From the NCBI GenBank assembly GCA_036365145.1, contig JAEOAD010000030.1:10726501-10790500 (forward strand): DNA of 64,000 nucleotides, written 5' to 3'. A program made the translations under genes and the position numbers. This document shows, in pieces, positions 20,581 to 32,744 of this stretch. Position 1 is the stretch's first letter; each line of letters starts with the position of its first letter. The DNA comes from Orientallactaga sibirica (Eukaryota; Chordata; Mammalia; Rodentia; Dipodidae). A model generated the notes under the pieces. That model saw only the letters and a list, made by a program, of their open reading frames with translations, did no database searches and was not told the DNA's origin.

Positions 20581-22388
20581 GATATTTCCTTATGAAAATA
20601 ATCTTTCCTGTGAGATGGGGGTAGTGTATGTATTTGTTCCATATCCTGGAATTAGTTGATGTTTAAAGGAGAATATTGTTTATTCTACCAAAAGATAAAA
20701 AGTGAAGAATATGGAGGTCCCTAGATACATGGAAGGATTTGCTATTCCTCACTAGAGAGCTTTGGTTAAATTTTCTGTTAAGCGCTGTGTCCACCAGAGG
20801 GCAGACAAAGAAAGGGATGGAAGGCTAAGGGATGTCATTATAAAAAGAGGTGCTCCATTTCAGAGCTATGTATCAGTTTAAAGGTAGTTCAAGAAAATTC
20901 ATACGACTAGGTGTTTTAATCGCTGTTGCATAACTTGTTGTCTCCACTTACATGAATTCTATTCTTCCATAATCAATGAAATCATTCCTGCTAATAATAT
21001 CCCTTAAAGCAGAGTCTAATCTATCGTGGGAAGGAAAATAACTTCTAAAATTTTCTTTATTATTTGCCCTCTTGCAGCACTTACTAAATATTGAGTAAAC
21101 AAGAATATACCACTAAACTTGTGATTTCATAAATAAACATCCTTATCTGTTTCAAGCAGACCAACTGATGAAGAACATCTGTAACCATGACACTGCAAAA
21201 CAAATTGAAATGTCCCAGGAGGGTAAGAAAAGGGAAGGACAGACACTTGCTCTTGGATGTTCCCTTTAACATGAAGTGAGACTGAGAAAGGAAGTCATAT
21301 TCAGTGTCTTTTAAAGTTAGAGAGCTGAGAGATTTCTCCATTATAGCCAATAGCAATGACATTAGATTCCTTTATCTGTCACAAGCTTTCCACCAGTTCC
21401 CTGGCTCTCTTACTGGAGGACTAAACTTTTTTGCTCTGTAACTGTCTTACTTTTTCCAGACTAACTGGCCCTGTGCCTACCCAAACTGAGATCACATGGC
21501 TAAATTTGTCAGACCAGTACTCACATGTTTGAGATTCCATTCCCAGCTCCCTGATAGCCTGGGAAGGGGTGGGATGGGAACCCTGGTGGGAGTACTCCAC
21601 CAAGTTCCAGGATTTCTCTAACCATGGAAGAGAAGACTTGCAACCTGCTTGAGAACTCATCATTATAACTCAAATTCATGTGAAAGAAACAAGTGAGTAC
21701 AAAAGTCAAGAAGGGGGTGGGATGAAACAATAACTTAGAGAAAATGACTTTTTATATTAACAAAGTATATTTTATTTCACATCCATCCCTATAGGATAGT
21801 ATTATGATTTCATCCTCATAGATTTAATGTCATAAACACTAACACAGGATTGGATTTTTGCTAGAACATTCCCAATTTCACTCATAAATTTATTCAAATA
21901 TTTATTGAGCAGCTACTCTGTGGTTGGCACAGCTTAAAGCATTGAAAAAACAGCCATGAGTGAATCTCCATGGACTGTAAAAGGCTGGTGGATATTGTGG
22001 TTATAATGTAAAACAAAAAGCTTGGAAAGGCTTCTTTGAGTAGGTACAATTTTAGCCAGAGATTAAGAGGATAAATGAAGGATTGGTGAGAAAATAGGCA
22101 AGACACACCTATTAACAAATTTCAGTTTTATTAAACAGGAAACAGAATTGTTGAATGATACTAAAGTTCACGTGTAATTTGAAAATACAGCCCTCAAATT
22201 CAGTAGCAGTATGATGATGATGGTGGTGGTGGTGGTGGTGACCTACTTTGCAGGATTCTGCTGATCTCATGTGAACTCACTTATGTAGATTCATTCATTT
22301 GGCAGTTTCACTTAATTTGGCATCTCACATGGCAGAATGAGAATGTTCTGGAAGCCTAGACCCCATTTCAAAAATATGTTATTTTTAG
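20581..22388. other. Unique intergenic sequence
   Basis: No gene or major repeat seen. A short GGT/GAT trinucleotide run lies at about 22212-22241. Confidence 0.5.
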
Positions 22389-22547
22389 CCGGGCGTGGTG
22401 GCGCACGCCTTTAATCCCAGCACTCGGGAGGCAGAGGTAGGAGGATCACCGAGAGTTCGAGGCCACCCTGAGACTACGTAGTTAATTCCAGGTCAGCCTG
22501 GGCCAGAGTGAGACCCTACCTCGAAAAACCAAAAAAAAAAAAAAAAT
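22389..22547 (+). mobile_element. B1-type SINE, young
   Basis: Full-length: 'gccgggcgtggtggcgcacg' through 'gaccctacctcgaaaaacc' with a clean A-tail. Little visible divergence from the window's B1 consensus. Confidence 0.95.
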
Positions 22548-22552
22548 GTTAT

Positions 22553-22560
22553 TTTTATTT

Positions 22561-22602
<42 letters not shown>

Positions 22603-22788
22603 GTGCCAGAGAGAGAAAGTGAGAGGCAGATAGAGAATGGGTGCATGAGAGCCTCTAGCCACTGTAAACAAACTGCAGATATATGTGCCACTTTGTGCAT
22701 CTGGCTTATTTGGGTCCCGGGGAATCAAACCTAGGTCCTTTGGCTTTGCAGGCAAGTGCCTTAATCACTAAGCTATCTCTCCAGCCCT
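22553..22788 (-). mobile_element. B2/Dip-type SINE
   Basis: Minus-strand copy with a (GA)n run, 'gagcctctagccactgtaa', 'aacctaggtcctttggcttt' and head complement 'gctatctctccagccc'. Confidence 0.9.
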
Positions 22789-22997
22789 AGACCCCATTTT
22801 TTTTTAAAGGATAAACTGCTAAAAGTTTATTCAAACTTAGAAAAGAAGACACTTCTCTAAGCCATAAAAAAAATAATCCCTGTTTGAGTTACACAACAAA
22901 AGGACAGGCACTACTTAAATTACTCCTGATAACTTGTCTTAAAGACATTATCAATTCTCTAATGTTTTAAGTTACAATATACTAAAAATTAATTTTA

Positions 22998-23125
22998 CTT
23001 TTTTTTTAAGAGAGACACAGAGAGAAAGAATTGGCACACTAGGGCCTCAGCCACTGAAATTGAACTCCAGATGCTTGTTCCACCTAGTGGGCATGTGTGA
23101 CCTTGCACTTGCCTCATCTTTAGCA
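22998..23125 (-). mobile_element. B2/Dip-type SINE fragment
   Basis: 'agagagacacagagagaaag', 'agggcctcagccactgaaa', 'gaactccagatgcttgttcc'. Head missing, diverged. Confidence 0.7.
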
Positions 23126-23134
23126 ACTGCTTTT

Positions 23135-23630
23135 TAAAATTTTATTAGTTGTACTCATAGTGTGAATATATTCATGTTGGTTCCTTTGAGAGCCTCCTCC
23201 CTGTCCTCCCCCCTCCGAAGTAACCCTCCTTGTGGGGAATGTGGGTCATGCATTGTGGGGTAGCCATCAGTTATGTGGAAGAGGCAATGTCTCTGTGCAT
23301 AATGACCCAACTTGTGGCTCTAACAATCTTTCTGTCCCCTCTTCTGAGAATTTCCCTGAGCCATCTTGGGTTTGTTTTAGTTCTACTTCAGTGATGAGGT
23401 CTTGGGAGCCTCTGTGTCTCTGGATCTCTGGTTTAGTAGGAGTTGAGTGTTCTCTGTGTCTATCTCCTTCAGCCTTGTGCTGGTGTCAGGTTAACTGAGA
23501 TAGCAGATCTCTTGCCCATTTCCCCAATTACTCTATGGCTTCAGCTGGGGCCCTGGTGAGGTTCGATAGGCTGATCCTCCCCTCAGGTTTGGTGACCATC
23601 TGAAAAAGAGAAGCAAATTCTCCAATGGAA
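23135..23630 (-). mobile_element. L1 3' UTR fragment of a second subfamily
   Basis: Plus strand 'aaaattttattagttgtactc' is the complement of an AATAAA-bearing L1 end. It continues with 'aatgacccaacttgtggctc' and 'atctctggtttagtaggagt', and near the end 'ccatctgaaaaagagaagca', a block shared with the copy at 13581-14436. Confidence 0.75.
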
Positions 23631-23639
23631 TTTGAGGAA

Positions 23640-23770
23640 GCGTTTCACTCTAGCTCAAGCTGACCTGGAATTCACTGTGTAGTCTCAGGATGGTCTCGAA
23701 CTCACAGCTATCCTCCTACTTCTGTCTCCCGAGTGCTGGGATTAAAGGTATGCACCACGACACCCTGCTA
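23640..23770 (-). mobile_element. B1-type SINE
   Basis: Reverse B1: 'gacctggaattcactgtgta', 'ccgagtgctgggattaaagg'. Confidence 0.9.
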
Positions 23771-24510
23771 AAAAGACTTTCTTAGGGAAATAAGAAAAGA
23801 AAAATAAGGGGCCTCAGGGAGCTCAAATGGATTCTGGCAACTAGTGTCTTTACCTGGGTAACTCTCCTCAGCTGAGAGTAGAAGAGTGGGCATAATCAAC
23901 AGATAGATGACACAAAGTCCATCTTCCTAGAACCTTCTCGAAGTTTCCTCACCTCAGGTACATAGTTCATAGTCAACCTCCACACCCTTTTGGCCTTGTT
24001 AACAGCATAAATGATGACCACTATACTTCTCTACCTCATGCTATTGCCAGGCCCCATTAAGAATGCCTGACTGTTCTCTGGACTTGGAGAGTGGGAGATT
24101 TCCTGGAGGAAGTGACATCCCAGCCCTAATGAAAGAACAGAGCAGGCTTGGGGAGAGAATGGCAAGTCCAAAGGCTATACAGTGAACAAGAGTATGATGA
24201 GTTTTGGAAACTGCAATTCAAGTTTAACTGTGACTGGGACAGAGATGGGGTCATGGCAGAAGATAAGGCTAGGGAGTCAAGTGAGAGCCCTCGTTTTCCT
24301 CACTCCCAAGGTAGAGTGCCAAGACCAGCAACACTGGCATCACCTGGCGCTTGATAGGAATGCAGAACTATAGACTGGCTCCAGACTGCATTGCTGTACA
24401 TTTTAAGTTCCCTATACAGTGTGATCCCTATACAGTTTGCAAGTCCCATCTCTAAAGACATCAGGCAGTTCAGCCTGGAGAACAATGGTAAACAAAGAAA
24501 CCACAAGGTC
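23771..24510. other. Unique intergenic sequence
   Basis: No gene or recognised repeat seen. Short open frames at 24148-24373 lack homology and splice context. Confidence 0.45.
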
Positions 24511-24514
24511 TCCA

Positions 24515-24900
24515 GGGCTGGAGAGATGGCTCAGCAGTTAAGTAGATTCTTGTGTAAGTGTGAGGGCCTGAGGGGACCTGAGAGTGCCTGAGTTCAAATT
24601 TCCAAAAACCACATAAATAGCTGGGCATGGCCACGCACACCTACAACTCCAGTTCTGCAGGAGAGCCTAGACCAGGGAATCATTGGAGCTCCTGAAAGAA
24701 TGGCAAGCTCCAGGATCAGTAAGAGATTCCAGCTAAAAGAATAGGCAATGGGTCAGCAGTTAAAGGTGATTGCTTATAAAGCCTGCTGGTCTGAGTTCAA
24801 TTCCCCAGCCACCCACGGAAAGCCAGACTGGTATTTGTTTGCAGTAGCATGAGACTCTAACCCCACCTCTACACACATAAAATATGTTTTTACAAAAAGA
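24515..24900 (+). mobile_element. Two fused B2/B4-related SINE copies
   Basis: First head 'ggctggagagatggctcagc' at about 24518, with B1-like 'gctgggcatggccacgcaca'. A second head-like 'gcaatgggtcagcagttaaa' lies near 24747 with 'ttcaattccccagccaccc'. Diverged. Confidence 0.6.
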
Positions 24901-25069
24901 ATGGGTGAAAGAGCAATGGAGTTAGACACCTACCTTCTGCTCCTGCCACCCCAGGGAAGCGTACCCTGCCTCAGGGAAGTACAAGGGTACCACAAGGTCA
25001 TTGATCGCACATACACCACACACACATGTGCACATGCACATACACACACATGAAAAGAAAAGCTAAGTG

Positions 25070-25362
25070 TCCTGATGTGCACTTGTAATCCCAGCACTGG
25101 GGAGGCAAATAGGTGGATTCCTGGGGCTCACTGACCAGTCAGCCTAGCTAACTTCACAAGTTTTCTCCTCCTCCTCCTTCTCCTCCTCCTCCTTCTTTTG
25201 TTTGTTTGTTTTTTTGTTTTTTTGAGGTAGGATCTTGCTCTAGCCCAGGCTGACCTGGAATTCACTATGTAGTCTCAGAGTGCCTTGGATTCTCTGTGAT
25301 CCTTCTATCTCTGCCCCCACCCCAAGTGCTGGGATTAAAGGTGTGCGCCACACACCTGGCTT
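25070..25362 (-). mobile_element. B1 fragment, CTC-rich run and minus-strand B1 SINE
   Basis: 25075-25150 is a plus-strand B1-like fragment ('taatcccagcactggggagg'). 25160-25200 is a (CCT)n run. 25222-25362 is a minus-strand B1 ('gacctggaattcactatgta', 'gtgctgggattaaaggtgtg'). Confidence 0.75.
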
Positions 25363-25439
25363 TTTTTTGGTTTTTCTTTTCTTTTCTTTCTTTCTTTTTT
25401 GTTTGATTTCAGCTTGGTAAGTTTTGAGACCCTGTCTCC

Positions 25440-27615
25440 AAAAAGGTGGACAGTGAGGAATGATACCAAAGGCTGTCATCTGGATACCTGTAGGCAGTCC
25501 ACTTGCAGAGAGAACCCAGAAACAGTGGCGCCAATTTCTACTTAACCAAGTTGATGCAGTCTGTGTGATCCATGGTCCTGAGTTTTATTCAAATCAGCAT
25601 ACATTTTAGCACCTAGTCTGCAAAGTGCTCATGGAACCTCTGTGTGATCCATGGTGTTACCTACTAAAGCCTGCTAGGGACAGGCTGGTGGACTTCTGTT
25701 TATTCTGCTGTGTGAAAGGAAATAACAGCAGAAAATGTGGATAAACAACAAAAAGGAAATTGTAGATTTCATGGCATTTATCTTCCTTCATCTCATGGCA
25801 TCACTAAAACTGCAAGCAGGTGTATTGACATGAAAGGCTTAGCATGCTCTGGAGGAGTGGCTAATTAGGGAAGCATCCAGCAGTGACTGGGAACTTGGTC
25901 TGCTCAAGGCACTCAAGCCTCACACCCTGGAGGGGAAGGGAACAGATGAGCCAGGCTCAGAGCACCACAGAGTCAAAGGTCCCAGCTCAGCCCCTTACTT
26001 GGTATCTGACCTTGGACCAGGCTTACTTTCTCATCCATAATCAGATATGCTTAACTGAAAAAGACATAGAAGAACACAGATACACTCCCATTACTTTCTG
26101 CTTAGTCACCATGCACCTGCCTACCTCAAGCCCACATTTTCTGTTGTACAGTCTTATTATAGGCAAATCCTTCTGCTCAGCTTAGGCCGTAGTCCTTTCC
26201 TCTCTCAGGCAGTGGACTTTCCTCTTTCCTAAACCATCACTGTCTGTCTCTACTGGGTCATTCTCACTGACGGTCATTATGCTCTAGCAGTACTCATCTT
26301 AAAGCCACCACCATTTTGCATGCAAAATCTGACATCTCACCCATATAACTATGTCCAATCCATCACAGCAAAAGCAGTGTTCTACCCTTCTTCCTGCTCC
26401 CAGAGATGGCAAATCAATTCATTCCCGCTTCCCCAGGGTTCAATCTTCCTGATTCCTCACGAAATTATGGCCAGAGGCACTACTGGATTTCTTGTGACCC
26501 CATCTTTCAGCAGCCTGGGAGAAAAGTGATATGTTTTATTCTCTTCCTGCATGCGTTTTCCTCTTGACTTCCAGGATACCACCCTTCTGGTTTTCCAGTT
26601 TGTCTACAACAGGTAATTCTCACTCCCTGTTCTGCTTTCCTTTAACTCCCGTTGAAATATTGGAGTCCCAGTCCCTGGGCTCAACTGGGGTCCCTTCTCT
26701 GTTTCCAGTCAACCCATCTTCCCCCAGGTTGTCTGAGATTACACACAACCAAGTATTTGCTCTTAGAAACTGAAGGCTTCCCAAGCTGCAATCTCCAGCT
26801 CTAACTGGCTTGAGCTGCAGGCTCACTATATCTTCACTTACTTGTCTAACAGCAACCCTAAAAGGGAACTGTTCAAATCTGAGCTCTGGGTTCCAGCTTC
26901 CTAAATGTATACATCTCGGAGTCTTCCCCACCTCTGTGAAGAGCAGCTCTACCTCTTCTTCATGTGCATAGACTCCAAACCCTTCCTTCCAAATCCCCAC
27001 ACAGGGTTTCTCTACCTCCAGGTTTTCTCCTCTCCTCACTGCTACCAGCCTAGTTCAAGCTGCCATCTTATGCCACACAGCCCTCACCTGTCCTTGGGCT
27101 TCTGCACAGCAGCAATCTCCACAGCAGCTAAGCAATTCAAACCCATCAGTGTTTTGCTCAGAGCTCAGGGAAAGGTGGGGATTCTTCCTAACATGCAGTG
27201 TCTGCTTCATGGCCACCACCCAGGTAATCTGGAGTCCTTACCTTCTTCCAGTTCTACTTGTTCTCTTGCTTAGGATATTTAAACCACATTGGCTTCCTTC
27301 CAGTTCCTTCAATACCAGACTCTCACCAGGGCCTTTGTATTCACTTTCTTCTATTTGAAAATTCCCTGCATGGTAGCACCCCAAGTTTGCAATGTTGGCT
27401 CCTTTTCATTTATGTTTCACCTTCCATGTCACCTCCCCACAAAGACATTTTCTGAGCATGACACTCAAAAACCATCTAGCATGATTTGAATTGTTCTCTT
27501 GTTTGTTTCTACTTCTGGGTTTATGGAAGGCAAGGGTAGTCATCAGCTGGATTCATGGCTGAATCCTACAGAACAGAGGAGAGGTGTGGCTTTGAGGGAA
27601 TTAAATAAAAATGTA
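25440..27615. other. Unique intergenic sequence, possibly with an ancient repeat
   Basis: No gene supported. Several open frames overlap here without homology I recognise. The stretch 26990-27480 ('ctagttcaagctgccatctt', 'tctgagcatgacactcaaa') has the look of an old mammalian interspersed repeat, family not assigned. Confidence 0.4.
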
Positions 27616-27617
27616 AA

Positions 27618-27880
27618 GATGGGCTGGAGAGATGGCTTAGTGGATAAGGTGCCTGCCTGCTAAGCCTAAGAACCCGGTTCCAATCTCCAGGTCCCACATT
27701 TAGCCAGATGCAAAGTGACTCAAGGGCGCAATGCCGCAATTGACCACAAGGGGGCGCACACATCTGGATTTCCTTCACAGCAGCGGAGAGACTGCTGGCG
27801 CACCCATCTCTTATCTGTCTCCCTCTCCCTCTCTGTTTGTCTCTCTCCAAAAATAAATAAAATAAAAAAATTTTAAAAAT
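27618..27880 (+). mobile_element. B2/Dip-type SINE with exact CTCF-like core
   Basis: Head 'gggctggagagatggcttag', variant body, and an exact CCACAAGGGGGCGC at 27744-27757. (CT)n and A-rich tail. Confidence 0.92.
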
Positions 27881-28009
27881 GTAAAGAGCCCAGCATAGGT
27901 AACTTGCCCATAGAAGATCCCAATTCTTGTATCTATTGTCATCCCCATAGTTTGTGACTCCTGGGGGTTCTAAGGAATGTCATGAGCCTGTGAAATATCT
28001 GTGACCCAG

Positions 28010-28187
28010 GTTTTTTTTTTTTTTTTTTTTTTTGGTTTTTCGAGGTAGGGGAGGTAGGGTTTCACTCTAGCTCAGGCTGACCTGGAATTCACTCTGTATT
28101 CTCAGGGTGGCCTTGAACTCATGGTGATCCTCCTACTTCTGCCTCCCGAGTGCTGGGATTAAAGGCGTGCGCCACCACGCCCGGCTT
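28010..28187 (-). mobile_element. B1-type SINE with target duplication
   Basis: Full minus-strand B1 with a T-run of about 25. A 12-bp duplication 'tctgtgacccag' flanks it (27998-28009 and 28188-28199). Confidence 0.95.
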
Positions 28188-28311
28188 TCTGTGACCCAGT
28201 TTTAATATATTTTCTTCCTAACATGCAGTGGTTGATTCCATGAAACTTTTTGTTCCTGATAGATTCCAGCTACCAGCATCATGTTTAACTTTTGATGTCA
28301 AAAAATAGCAA

Positions 28312-28515
28312 GGGCTGGAGAGATGGCTTAGCCATTAAAGTGCTTACCTATGAAGCCTAAGGACCCAGGTTCAATTCCCCAGAACCCATGTAAGCCAGAT
28401 GCACATGGTGGCACATGCATCTGGAGTTTGTTTGCTGTGGCTCAAGGACCTGGCATGCCCTCTCTTTCTTTCTCTCTCTCCCTCTCTCTCTCTCAAGTAA
28501 ATAAAAAAAAAAAAA
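28312..28515 (+). mobile_element. B2/Dip-type SINE
   Basis: 'agggctggagagatggctta', 'gtaagccagatgcacatgg', 'ctggagtttgtttgctgtgg', then a CT-rich tail and A-run. Confidence 0.9.
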
Positions 28516-29342
28516 TTTAGAAAAATAAGACTAAAACTGTGAAGTGGTAGTAGCCTGTTATGACAAAGAAAAGTCATTAGCAAGAACTCAAGATCAGTAG
28601 TACTGAACTTTAGAGATGGAAATGCTGGCATCACAGAGCCCACATTTCCTCACAAAGGCCATTGCCAAAGCACACAGAAAGTAAAAGCAGTTCATACACA
28701 GGATGAGGTTCTATCCCTGGGGCTAGGCTGCTAGCTCTATTGTTTAGTATGGGATCATTGGTCAAATTATATGTTTACTTCACTTGAATCTGCAAACTGG
28801 GGATAGATAAAAATGGAAATTGGCTAAAAAGATTTATAAATATACTATGGATTACTCTGTAAAATGTACCTGCCTTGTGATGACACTTAGTACATTCTAG
28901 TAATTAGTATTCTAAGTAAATCCAAAGATAGGAAGCAAGGCAAAAATATTTACTAAGTGCTAGTTATACTCAAAAACAAACTGCTCTTTGGAGTTTAGAT
29001 ATAATATGAGGGCATGTCTTGGCTGGCCCAAGTTGAGCTCCCAGGGCAGCAGGGGTGCCAGCAGACTGCTGCTGGCTCCAGTCTCAGGCTCCATCAGACC
29101 ACAAGGCCTCCTGGCCAGTTGATGGAAAAGACTTAATATGCAGTAGTCTGGAGGATTCTGCCTCACAGTCAGGCAAAAACCATCTTGTAGCCAATCATGG
29201 GTCCTTTTCCTTCCTGGCTAGAGACAGAGACCAATGGGTTTCTGATGTGTAGCTTTAATTAGTGGGACGAAGCACCATCATGTCCCTATATCCAGTGGTG
29301 TTGGGCTGGTGCTGATCCCAAACAGTGTACCTTGAAAGAGTT
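28516..29342. other. Unique intergenic sequence
   Basis: No gene or recognised repeat seen. Confidence 0.45.
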
Positions 29343-29358
29343 AAAAATAGTGCTTAGG

Positions 29359-29558
29359 GGCTGGAGAGATGGCTTAGTGGTTAAGGCACTTGCCTGCAAA
29401 GCCAAAGGACCAGGATTCTATTCCCCAGGACCCACGTAAGACATATACACAAGGTGGCACAAGCAGCTGGAGTTCCTTTGCAGCAGCTGGAGGTCCTGGC
29501 ATATCTGCCTCTTCCTCTCTTTCAAATAAATAAATAAAAATAGGAATAAAAATATTTT
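29359..29558 (+). mobile_element. B2/Dip-type SINE with target duplication
   Basis: Full-length SINE flanked by a perfect 16-bp duplication 'aaaaatagtgcttagg' (29343-29358 and 29559-29574). Confidence 0.95.
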
Positions 29559-29574
29559 AAAAATAGTGCTTAGG

Positions 29575-30310
29575 AATTAATGCTTGAATATGTAAAGAAC
29601 TCCTACAGTTCAGTTAACACAAAACACCAAGGAGCCCAATTTTTAAAATAGCAAAGGACTTGAACAGACATTTCTCCAAATAGGATGCCCAGATGTCCTT
29701 GGAAAACGGAACCCTTGTGCAAGTGCTGCTAGAATCATACAATGGTGAGTTAGGTCACAGTGTAAAACATGATGGGAGGTCAAAGATTATACACACAAGA
29801 TTACCATGTGGCCCAATAAACCTGCTTCTGGAGATATGGCAAAGAACTAAAAGCTGAGACTCAGACAGGTATCTGTACATCAGTGTCCACAGCAGCATTA
29901 TTCACAGCAGACAAAAGATAAGGATGTCTCCAGTGACTATCAGTGGTCAGATGTACAAAGTGTGGTAAGTAAATACAATTAAATACTATTCCTCCTTAAA
30001 ATGGGAGGAAAATCTGACATGTGCTGTAATACAGATGAACCTTGAGAAAATTATGCTAAGTAAAAATCAATCAGTATAAAAGGAAAAGTGATGATTCTAC
30101 TTACATGAAACATTCAGTCAAATTCATACAGGAAGTGATATGGTGGTTGTCGGGGCTGAGATGATAGGAAGTTACTGTTTCATGGATAAGCAGGCTTGTA
30201 TATGAATGACTCATGACAGCACACATGTGAATGCACTTAAACCATTAAACTATATGCTTAAAATGGTTCAGATAGTAACATATTTCACCATCACTGGACA
30301 ACAAAACCCA
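29575..30310 (+). mobile_element. Ancient L1 (L1M-type) ORF2 end and 3' UTR
   Basis: Contains the landmarks of an old mammalian L1 3' end in order: 'gcaaaggacttgaacagaca', 'cagcagcattattcacagca', 'gaaccttgagaaaattatgc', 'atatgcttaaaatggttcag'. Many indels and no coding potential. Confidence 0.8.
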
Positions 30311-30477
30311 TGTTTATTATAGACCTCATTGCAACACAACTTTGTTCAAAAATTCAAGAGTTACAGGACAGTCACTAATTTCAAGCCTTAGGTTTGGTGC
30401 TGAACGAGGGAAAATAAAGGTAATGCCTATTCTTGAGAACTTCATGTTTCAGTTTGTGGAAGAGCAGAAGGCAAGGA

Positions 30478-30689
30478 TTTTTAAAAATATATTTATTTAT
30501 TTATTTGAGAAAGAGGGGGGAGAAAGAGAGAGAAAAAAATGGCATGCCAGGGCCTCCAGCCACTGCAAATGAACTCCAGATGCATGTGCCCCCTTGTGCA
30601 TCTGGCTTACATGGCTCCTGGTGAATAGAACTGGGGTCCTTTGGCTTTGCAGGCAAATGTCTTAATCACTAAGCCATCTCTCCAGCCCA
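30478..30689 (-). mobile_element. B2/Dip-type SINE
   Basis: Minus-strand copy: (ATTT)n tail, 'agggcctccagccactgcaa', 'ggggtcctttggctttgcag', head complement at the right end. Confidence 0.92.
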
Positions 30690-30755
30690 TATATACATAC
30701 ATACATATATACATATATATACATACATATACATACATACATATACATATACATG
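30690..30755. repeat. Simple repeat (TACATA)n
   Basis: Alternating 'atacat' units abutting the preceding SINE. Confidence 0.9.
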
Positions 30756-30764
30756 AAGAATAAG

Positions 30765-30955
30765 GAACTGGAGAGATGGGTTATTAGTTAGGGCGCTTGC
30801 CTGTGAATCCTAAGAACCCAGGTTCCATTCCCAGAACAGAACCCATGTAAACAGGATGTACAAGGTGGCACATGTGCCTGGTGTTCCTCTGCAGTGGATG
30901 GAGGCTCTGGTGCACCCATTCTCTCTCTCTTTAAATAAATAAAAATATTAAAAAA
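30765..30955 (+). mobile_element. B2/Dip-type SINE, diverged
   Basis: 'ggaactggagagatgggtta', 'gcgcttgcctgtgaatccta', 'gttcctctgcagtggatgga'. Short CT run and A-rich tail. Confidence 0.85.
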
Positions 30956-30984
30956 GGGCAGAATGGGTTAGGAACCATAGATGT

Positions 30985-31475
30985 GTGTCCCTTAGCCTTC
31001 ATGTGTTAGAAATATAATCCCCCAAATCCTGTATAATTGTAGGCCCTTTCAGAGTAGATTGGGTTATGGGGAGGGAGGAAGGCTCTGCTTTCACTCATGG
31101 GTTAACCTATGTGCATATTAATGAACTATCAAGGGAGTAGGTTATTATGGATAGGTCTGTCAGAAAAGCTGGCATGGCTATTTCTTATAAATCCCCATGC
31201 CATGTGATAACATAGACCACCTTGAGGGTTTGCAAAGTTCTCACCAGCAAGAATAGTTTTATTAGATGCTAGGCACATGAGTGTGAATGTGAATGTACTT
31301 ACCACCACTGTTTTATACAAGTTTGCTCATGTCTGCTAAGATGATAGCTGCCTGTGTTCTTAGACTTCCCAATCTTCAGAACCACAAGCTAAATAAACCT
31401 TTATTCTTTACAGATTACCCAGTGTCTGCTCTGGTATTTTGTTACAGCAACAGAAAATGAACTAGGTCAAGCTGT
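30985..31475 (+). mobile_element. MLT1/MST-type MaLR LTR
   Basis: Order of landmarks: 'ttagaaatataatcccccaa', 'ggttaacctatgtgcatatt', 'ccatgccatgtgataacata', 'tcttcagaaccacaagctaa' followed by AATAAA, and 'tattttgttacagcaacaga'. This matches an old ERVL-MaLR LTR. Confidence 0.72.
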
Positions 31476-31499
31476 GCCAGAAATGTATAGTCAGGGAAA

Positions 31500-31720
31500 G
31501 GTTAGGTATGGTGGTACAGGTCAGTAATCCCAGCTACTCAGAAGGAATTCAAGCCAGTTTAGGCTACAGAATGAGTTCAAGACTAGCCAGGTGTAGTGGC
31601 ACACGCCTTTAATCCCAGCACTTGGGAGGCAGAGGTGGGAGGATTGAAGTGTTCAAGGCCACCCTGTCAGCCTGGGCTAGAATGAGAATTTATCTCAAAA
31701 ATAAATAAATAAATAAAAAT
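31500..31720 (+). mobile_element. Two B1-type SINE copies
   Basis: A diverged fragment at 31500-31580 ('taatcccagctactcagaag') is followed by a better copy from 31584 ('gccaggtgtagtggcacacg') with an (AAAT)n tail. Confidence 0.75.
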
Positions 31721-31812
31721 AAAAAGAAATAAAGAAAAAAAGAAAAAAGAAAAGGAGTTCAAGACTAGCATGTGGAAATTTCATGAAGTCCTGTCTCAAA
31801 ACAAAATTGTAA

Positions 31813-31950
31813 AAGGAGGTCTGAGGACATACTAAGAGTGTGTGCCTAGTATGCACAGGACCATAGGTTCAATCATCAGTACAACACCATTAAAAAAAAC
31901 AAACAAACAAACAAACAAACAAACAAACAAACAAACAAACAAACAAGAAA
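31813..31950 (+). repeat. ID-like SINE with long (CAAA)n tail
   Basis: 'gtgtgtgcctagtatgcaca' and 'ggttcaatcatcagtacaac' resemble an ID element. A run of about 14 CAAA units fills 31892-31947. Confidence 0.65.
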
Positions 31951-32212
31951 GAGACATACCCAAAAACTTAAAGGGATAGAGGAAGGGATTTAAACACAAG
32001 ATTGAAAGGAATTAAAAGTTAGCCCTCCCTGTTGAGCACTTTGTAGCAGTGGTGTACACCAACTCTCCCATGTACAGTCTTTTGCTGGAAAGTGTTGTAT
32101 GTTAAATAAAGTTTTCAGAAAAAAGAGTTAATAGCCATAAAAATAAGATCTTTAAAATCAAAGTAGTAGATCAGAGAGAAGGAAAGAAAAAAGTTGGTAG
32201 CTATAAGTGAGC

Positions 32213-32213
<1 letters not shown>

Positions 32214-32267
<54 letters not shown>

Positions 32268-32402
32268 CAAGGTAGGGTCTCACTCTAGCCCAGGCTGACC
32301 TGGAAGTCACTCTGTGGTCCCAGGCTGGTCTTGAACTCATGGAAATCCTCCTATCTTTTTCTTCCAAGTGCTGGGATTAAAGAAGTATATCACCATTATG
32401 TG
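32214..32402 (-). mobile_element. (GT)n run followed by minus-strand B1 SINE
   Basis: About 25 GT units at 32214-32265, then reverse B1 ('cccaggctgacctggaagtc', 'gtgctgggattaaagaagta'). Confidence 0.85.
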
Positions 32403-32744
32403 CCTAAATGAGTACTTCTTAAAATTGTTTTCTACAAAGAGAATTAGTAAAATACAGAATAAAATCCACCACCACAGAACCAGTAACTGCAGCCAATGTC
32501 TCCCAACCAAAGTTCCATTTTTCAGAAATGTCCATATTATTCACACCATGAGTTTCTTCTACACAGCATATGATGACCTAGTGGAAGGCTTGGGCCAGTG
32601 ATTGGAAGATCACAGAATGACTATAGCTATAGGGGAAGGGAAGGGAGCAAGGGGAGGGTCCCAAAGCTGAGGGCCATCCTTGCTCAAGGAACACACCATG
32701 AGCTGTCCCAGATATTAAACCTCACACTGAAAGAGATGCTTTAC

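Noticed and set aside
26620..27039. 139-codon minus-strand frame and overlapping plus-strand frames
   Set aside because: No homology recognised, no splice or promoter context, and several frames overlap in low-stop sequence.
31892..31947. Regular short repeats that might suggest a CRISPR-like array
   Set aside because: It is a (CAAA)n microsatellite at a SINE tail, and the genome is mammalian.
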